From Oscillospiraceae bacterium (lineage in GTDB: Bacteria > Bacillota > Clostridia > Oscillospirales > Oscillospiraceae), in contig JAFQDY010000183.1 in the NCBI GenBank assembly GCA_017399325.1, positions 1-13,119 on the forward strand: 13,119 nucleotides of DNA, in the 5' to 3' direction. Each line of letters starts with the position of its first letter. Within the stretch, counting starts at the first letter, position 1. The notes beneath the pieces were generated by a model. The model ran no database searches, was not told the DNA's origin, and saw nothing but the letters and a program-made list of their open reading frames with translations. Both the position numbers and the translations under genes were made by a program. This document shows positions 12,826 to 13,119 of the stretch, piece after piece.

Positions 12826-13119
12826 TTGGCAAAGCATAATCGAGATTATAAACCCGAGGATATTTTGTTCCCCAATCAGGCCATTACCCAGTCCGATATG
12901 GTGGACGAAATGGAAAAATCCTATATTGAATACGCCATGTCCGTCATCGTGGGCAGAGCCCTGCCCGATGTCCGCGACGGCCTGAAGCCCGTTCACAGAC
13001 GAATTCTTTACACCATGTATGAATCGGGCCTTACTTCCGACAAGCCCTTTAAGAAGTCCGCAACCTGCGTGGGTGATGTGCTGGGTAAGTACCACCCCCA
13101 CGGCGACGGTTCTGTTTAC
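12826..13119 (+). CDS. gyrA: DNA gyrase subunit A, N-terminal part (cut by window end)
   Basis: 98 codons are visible with no stop. The start is TTG (12826-12828), supported by a very strong AAGGAGGTGA (12810-12819), which overlaps the gyrB stop. MEKSYIEYAMSVIVGRALPDVRDG and GLKPVHRRILYTM are diagnostic of type IIA topoisomerase A subunits; ParC is excluded mainly by the gyrB linkage. The quinolone region reads GKYHPHGDGSVY, with Gly95 where E. coli has Ser83. The catalytic tyrosine lies beyond the window. It cuts and rejoins DNA as an A2B2 tetramer with GyrB. Confidence 0.97.
   Translation, partial: MAKHNRDYKPEDILFPNQAITQSDMVDEMEKSYIEYAMSVIVGRALPDVRDGLKPVHRRILYTMYESGLTSDKPFKKSATCVGDVLGKYHPHGDGSVY

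Noticed and set aside
11630..12832. Long minus-strand open frame antisense to gyrB
   Set aside because: It is the codon-biased shadow of gyrB, with no SD and no recognisable domain; the + strand product is certain. The same applies to 10766-11614.
1..13119. CRISPR array, tRNA or rRNA genes
   Set aside because: No regularly spaced direct repeats, cloverleaf or rRNA segments were seen; the repeats present are dispersed and palindromic.

Overview
The window is the replication-origin region of a Gram-positive, Clostridia-type chromosome. The gene order dnaA, dnaN, yaaA (S4 domain), recF, gyrB, gyrA on the + strand is the classical Firmicutes origin order. The Shine-Dalgarno sites are strong (AAGGAG type) and promoters are sigma-A-like. 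The protein sequences and the intergenic hairpin repeats resemble gut Oscillospiraceae/Ruminococcaceae. That family placement is an impression from sequence style; I cannot name a genus.

Left part (1-5761): an interspersed repeat at the very edge, a small membrane protein (211-630), a cation-efflux (CDF) transporter on the opposite strand whose 3' end overlaps it, a DegV lipid-binding protein with its own terminator, about 300 bp of stacked repeats, a eukaryote-like glycogen branching enzyme (minus strand) and a small membrane-anchored zinc-ribbon protein (minus strand). The rpmH-rnpA-yidC block that usually adjoins dnaA in Firmicutes is absent from this side.

Origin (about 5820-7767): the DNA upstream of dnaA holds an extended -10 promoter followed within 70 bp by a strong terminator (a possible short RNA), a helically phased triple repeat, and a sigma-A dnaA promoter overlapped by DnaA-box-like sites. 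The dnaA-dnaN gap holds two perfect DnaA boxes, several near-matches, a CTACTA-type DnaA-trio and an AT-rich unwinding stretch. I read it as oriC.

Right part (7768-13119): dnaN, a cruciform-like repeat, yaaA overlapping recF, then a 480-bp cassette in which a stand-alone GIY-YIG nuclease gene lies between near-identical 41-bp inverted repeats. It occupies the recF-gyrB gap, where remB/yaaB lies in Bacillus. gyrB and the first 98 codons of gyrA follow.

Functionally, the right half supplies initiation (DnaA), the sliding clamp (DnaN), repair at stalled forks (RecF) and supercoiling (GyrAB). The left half is unrelated metabolism and transport. The most interesting signals are the GIY-YIG inverted-repeat cassette, with compensatory base changes that preserve its hairpin, and the promoter-terminator unit beside the origin. 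The unusual quinolone-pocket residues in GyrA and GyrB are also worth a look.
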